From JBOGZI01 sp050697275 (GTDB lineage: Bacteria > Actinomycetota > Thermoleophilia > Solirubrobacterales > 70-9), in the NCBI GenBank assembly GCA_050697275.1, contig JBOGZI010000096.1:1-8823 (forward strand): DNA of 8,823 nucleotides, written 5' to 3'. The stretch's first letter is position 1. Every line of letters begins with the position of its first letter. This document shows, one piece after another, positions 6,341 to 8,823 of the stretch. Both the position numbers and the translations under genes were made by a program. Below the pieces are notes generated by a model that saw only the letters and a list, made by a program, of their open reading frames with translations, did no database searches and was not told the origin of the DNA.

Positions 6341-8137
6341 ATGGGAGCGGCAAGGCGGATCACCGGGGCGTACCCATGCGCGGGACTGGTGCTCGCGGGT
6401 CTGATCCTGCTCGCCTCGGCGGCCGAGGACGCTGATGGCAGGCCCCGCTGCGCGGGCAAGAAGGCGACGATCGTCGGTTCCAGCGGCTCGGAGACGCTGA
6501 GGTCGAAGGGGAGGCGCTCCGACGTGATCGCCGCGCGCGGCGGCGACGATGTCATCCTTGCCGGCGGCGGCCGCGACGTCGTCTGCGCCGGGCCGGGCGA
6601 CGACCTCGTGCACGGGGGAAAGGGCAGGGACGTGCTCAGGGGCTGGACGGGCTTCGACACGCTGTTCGGCAACACCGGCTCGGACAAGCAGTTCGGCGAG
6701 GCCGACGACGACACTCTGATCGGCGGCCCCGGCGGCGAGCTCGCCGCCGGCGGGCTCGGCAACGACCGGGTCTACGGCCAGCAGCAGGACGACCTGCTGA
6801 TCGGCTCCGACGGCGACGACACGCTGATCGGCGACCACGGAAACGACGAGATGCGCGGGGACGCGGGGAACGACTGGCTGCGCGGCGACGCCAACTCGAA
6901 CATCCTCAACGGGGGCCCCGGCGACGACTGGGTGAGCTTCGCCGCCTACACCAGTTTCGGCAAGGAGGAGGGGGTGCCGTTCAGCCTCAGGGACGGGTCG
7001 CTGGGCCCGGAAACCGACGACGACGTCAGCGGCGTCGAGAACGTCGCCGGGTCGGCGTTCGCGGACGAGCTCCACGGTTTCGTCCCAGGAGCGACCGCCC
7101 GCGGTCTCGGCTACCGCCCCAACCCCGACGATCCCCGCCCCGCCTTCGTGGACGAGTGCACCGGGTTTCTGGCGGCCTCGTGCGGGCCGCATCCCGTGCC
7201 GGTGGGCCAGCCGGTCATGCTGATGGATCCGGCGCCCGCGGATCCGGGCGTGCAGGTGCTCGGCGGCGCGGGCGGCGACCGCCTCCAGGTCTCCAGGGCC
7301 GGCCCCAACGTGATCGCCACGGCCTCCTCGGCGCTGGCGGCGGGTCCGGGTTGCGCCGGCGGAGGGACCACCATGGTCGTCTGCCCGGTGGGCGAGCGGC
7401 CCGGCTACGTGGTCGTCTATGGCGACGCCGGACCGGACTCGATCTCGGTGGTGGGCGATCTGGGGCCGGCCACCACCGTCCGGCTCGACGGCGGGGAGGG
7501 AGGCGACTCCATCCTCGGGGGGCCAGGCGATGAGACGCTCGAGGCGGGCTACGACGACGCCTCGGTCGACACGCCCGGCAGCGGCCACCACACGCCGGAC
7601 TTCCTCGACGGGGGCGGCGGCGACGACGTGGTCAGCTCGCTCTACTTCGGCCCGGACCTGCTGCAGGGAGGGGCGGGCAGCGACCAGATGGTCAGCGACG
7701 CCTGCACCGGCAACGTCGTCGACGGCGGCTCGGGCGGCTCGGACATCGCGGGCTTCGCCAAGGACTTCAGCGTCACCGCCCGGATCGGCGGTCTCGCCTC
7801 CTCCGCGGCCCTTGCCCCGGAGGAGGGCGTCTGCGTCCCCGCGAGGGTGGCGGCGAGCAACGAGATCCTCGAGGGCACCCGGGGGGACGACGTCCTGATC
7901 GGGAACAATCGCTCGAACTCGCTGATCATCGGCCACCAGGGCAATGACGTGGTCAAGAGGCTCGGCGGGCGGGATCGCCTGCGCGGCGACGCGGGCTCGG
8001 ACGTGCTCGAGGGGGGTCCGGGACCGGACGTGCTCGAGGCCGCCGACGGGGAGGCGGACCGGTCGCTGCACTGCGGATCCGGCGGCCGCCGCGCGCATCG
8101 GGACGCGCACGACCCGCGACCCCGGCGCTGCCGCTGA
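6341..8137 (+). CDS. Secreted RTX-like (hemolysin-type) calcium-binding repeat protein
   Basis: 598 residues from ATG 6341. The open frame extends back to TTG 6302, but the added 13 residues would sit in front of a good signal peptide and the region carries a promoter-like pair, so 6341 is preferred. Residues 1-27 form a Sec-type signal: basic start (RR at 5-6), hydrophobic core 13-25, cleavage likely after A-S-A at 25-27. The mature protein begins with the Cys-containing cap RPRCAGKKATIVG (34-46), followed by degenerate GGxGxD nonapeptide repeats in blocks near 65-130, 139-198, 384-450 and 511-570, for example GGPGDD, GGAGSD and GGGGDD. Such repeats fold as a parallel beta-roll that binds calcium between turns. 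The blocks are separated by non-repeat stretches with ten cysteines in the mature protein overall, and the end (CGSGG...RRCR) is Cys/Arg-rich. There is no catalytic domain, and no type I secretion genes nearby. Probably an extracellular or wall-associated structural protein; its exact role is unknown. Confidence 0.85.
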   Translation: MGAARRITGAYPCAGLVLAGLILLASAAEDADGRPRCAGKKATIVGSSGSETLRSKGRRSDVIAARGGDDVILAGGGRDVVCAGPGDDLVHGGKGRDVLRGWTGFDTLFGNTGSDKQFGEADDDTLIGGPGGELAAGGLGNDRVYGQQQDDLLIGSDGDDTLIGDHGNDEMRGDAGNDWLRGDANSNILNGGPGDDWVSFAAYTSFGKEEGVPFSLRDGSLGPETDDDVSGVENVAGSAFADELHGFVPGATARGLGYRPNPDDPRPAFVDECTGFLAASCGPHPVPVGQPVMLMDPAPADPGVQVLGGAGGDRLQVSRAGPNVIATASSALAAGPGCAGGGTTMVVCPVGERPGYVVVYGDAGPDSISVVGDLGPATTVRLDGGEGGDSILGGPGDETLEAGYDDASVDTPGSGHHTPDFLDGGGGDDVVSSLYFGPDLLQGGAGSDQMVSDACTGNVVDGGSGGSDIAGFAKDFSVTARIGGLASSAALAPEEGVCVPARVAASNEILEGTRGDDVLIGNNRSNSLIIGHQGNDVVKRLGGRDRLRGDAGSDVLEGGPGPDVLEAADGEADRSLHCGSGGRRAHRDAHDPRPRRCR

Positions 8138-8143
8138 TGCCCC

Positions 8144-8197
8144 TTTCCTGGGGACGGGCTCCCCGGTACAATCGCCCTACCCGGCTTTCAGAGGAGG
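8144..8197 (+). promoter_or_regulatory. Promoter and ribosome binding site of the last gene
   Basis: TACAAT (8167-8172) is a near-consensus -10. TTTCCT (8144-8149) lies exactly 17 nt upstream but is a poor -35 (three of six). GAGGAGG (8191-8197) is a strong Shine-Dalgarno sequence 5 nt before ATG 8203. A short hairpin, GGGGA/TCCCC (8150-8154 with 8160-8164), lies between the two hexamers. It might be an operator or a weak end signal for the RTX gene, but it has no T tract. Confidence 0.5.
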
Positions 8198-8202
8198 CCC
8201 AG

Positions 8203-8823
8203 ATGCCGGAGGAGCTGCTGGAGAGAATCGAGCTCGTCGAGGCGCCCGTCGCGCCTGAGGAAGAGGGCTCCCGGACGCCGCCGCTGCCGCCGGAGGGCCT
8301 CGATACCGTCCTCTATGAGCGCGACGACCGCGCCGCCCGAGCCGACCTGCGCCGCCAGATCGCGGCGATGGAAGCGGAGCTCGGCCAGCTCTTCGCCGCT
8401 GCCTTCCCGCGCACCGGGATGGACTTCCGCGTTCCCGGTCTCGGAGGTCCTCGGGTCCTCTCCGTGGGGGAGCTGGAGCGCGTCCGCGACGGGCTCGCCT
8501 CCCGCCTGCAGGACGTCAAGGGCCGGCTGCACGACCACGCCTACGTGGAGGAGTGCAACCGCGCGCTGATCGAGGAGATCGCGGCTGACCCGGCCGGCCA
8601 CAAGTGGGTGCGAATCTCGAACGAGGACATCGGCGAGCCGGGCTGCCGCCACTGGCATTCCCGTCCGCGCTGGGGCCCGCTCGGGATGCTGCTCGGCTGG
8701 TGGCGGGTCAAGGTCTCCTCCGGTTGCCCCTTAGCCAAGGGGCTTCGGCCCCCTGATGGCGACAAAGCGGCAGCGAAGGAAGCGGAGGCGAAGAGCCGCC
8801 TCCGTGGGCGCCACCTCGTCGGC
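8203..8823 (+). CDS. Conserved uncharacterised protein, 3' end beyond window
   Basis: 207 codons are open from ATG 8203 to the last base, with no stop reached. The start is well supported by GAGGAGG 5 nt upstream. Residues 1-35 are acidic and Pro-rich. Residues 37-70 and 86-130 look like amphipathic helices (DDRAARADLRRQIAAMEAEL; SVGELERVRDGLASRLQDVK), possibly coiled-coil. A compact conserved-looking module follows at 131-177: HKWVRISNEDIGEPGCRHWH, then RPRWGPLGMLLGWWRVKVSS and GCPLA, with Cys148, Cys175, several His (133, 150, 152) and Trp. The Cys/His content could bind a metal, but no known zinc motif is complete. I recall similar hypothetical proteins from actinobacteria that carry this HKWVRISNEDIG...SSGCPL module; no function is known to me. 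There is no signal peptide. The last 31 codons (from TTA 8731) are Lys/Ala/Glu/Arg-rich, have more A/T third positions than the body, and overlap a hairpin. They may not be authentic coding sequence. Confidence 0.72.
   Translation, partial: MPEELLERIELVEAPVAPEEEGSRTPPLPPEGLDTVLYERDDRAARADLRRQIAAMEAELGQLFAAAFPRTGMDFRVPGLGGPRVLSVGELERVRDGLASRLQDVKGRLHDHAYVEECNRALIEEIAADPAGHKWVRISNEDIGEPGCRHWHSRPRWGPLGMLLGWWRVKVSSGCPLAKGLRPPDGDKAAAKEAEAKSRLRGRHLVG
8727..8752 (+). other. Two overlapping, mutually exclusive hairpins near the right edge
   Basis: CCCCTT (8727-8732) pairs with AAGGGG (8737-8742) across an AGCC loop. The same GGGG then pairs with CCCC in GGGGC-TTCG-GCCCC (8739-8752), a 5-bp stem capped by the very stable UUCG tetraloop. 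The two stems share 8739-8742 and cannot form together. The second looks like a terminator or 3'-end hairpin but has no T tract, and it lies inside the open frame of the last gene. A TAG at 8732-8734 in the next frame would be the stop if one T were missing. Confidence 0.45.

Noticed and set aside
5371..6762. 463-codon minus-strand open frame spanning three plus-strand genes
   Set aside because: It crosses gene boundaries, is Ser/Pro/Arg-rich, and has no domain; it is a composition shadow.
6485..8040. Tandem DNA repeat array or CRISPR-like periodicity in the RTX gene
   Set aside because: The periodicity is at protein level (degenerate nonapeptides). The DNA units vary in sequence and length, and there are no constant repeat-spacer units.
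6326..8110. 594-codon open frame on the minus strand opposite the RTX-like gene
   Set aside because: It is a repetitive Val/Ala/Asp/Arg product mirroring the GGxGxD repeats of the sense strand, with no recognisable motif or ribosome binding site.

Overview
The window is very GC-rich and densely packed. Nearly all real genes lie on the + strand, with 1-4 nt overlaps or short gaps between most of them. Three things suggest an actinobacterium, most likely of the Thermoleophilia/Solirubrobacterales type: paired MlaE/YrbE permeases, an MMPL transporter with a proton-relay Asp-Tyr, and a secreted RTX-repeat protein whose mature N-terminus reads RPRCAGKKATIVG. This placement is inferred from protein style and base composition, not from a marker gene.

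Layout. Bases 1-333 form a near-perfect palindrome: the 3' part of one mlaE-type permease gene reads leftward and the same part of a second copy reads rightward. The right copy continues as the C-terminal end of a permease (to 386). It overlaps by 4 nt a second, complete MlaE/YrbE permease (383-1183). An MlaF/Mkl-type ATPase follows (best start TTG 1230, to 2150), then an 893-residue MMPL/RND transporter (2186-4867). Next come a membrane-anchored thioredoxin-fold protein that has lost the first cysteine of CXXC (4881-5597), a stand-alone B3/B4 tRNA-binding-domain protein (5597-6295), a secreted RTX-like calcium-binding protein (6341-8137), and an uncharacterised conserved protein that runs off the right edge (8203-8823).

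How the genes may work together. Permease, permease and ATPase would form the membrane core of an MCE/Mla-type lipid ABC transporter. No MCE substrate-binding protein lies in the window, so it must be upstream or elsewhere. The adjacent MMPL protein is also from a lipid-exporting family, so the first half looks like an envelope-lipid traffic cluster. The thioredoxin-like protein follows the MMPL gene closely and overlaps the B3/B4 gene by one base, so these three are probably co-transcribed. The RTX gene and the last gene each have their own promoter-like sequence.

The most unusual feature is the left-edge palindrome. Its arms differ at 13 of 166 paired positions, yet all 13 differences are synonymous: both arms encode the same 56 residues. 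The two arms therefore come from two genuinely diverged, selected gene copies. Both are cut at the same codon, which argues for a chimeric join (assembly, amplification, or a real inversion) rather than two working genes. No CRISPR array, tRNA, rRNA, insertion sequence or phage gene was seen.
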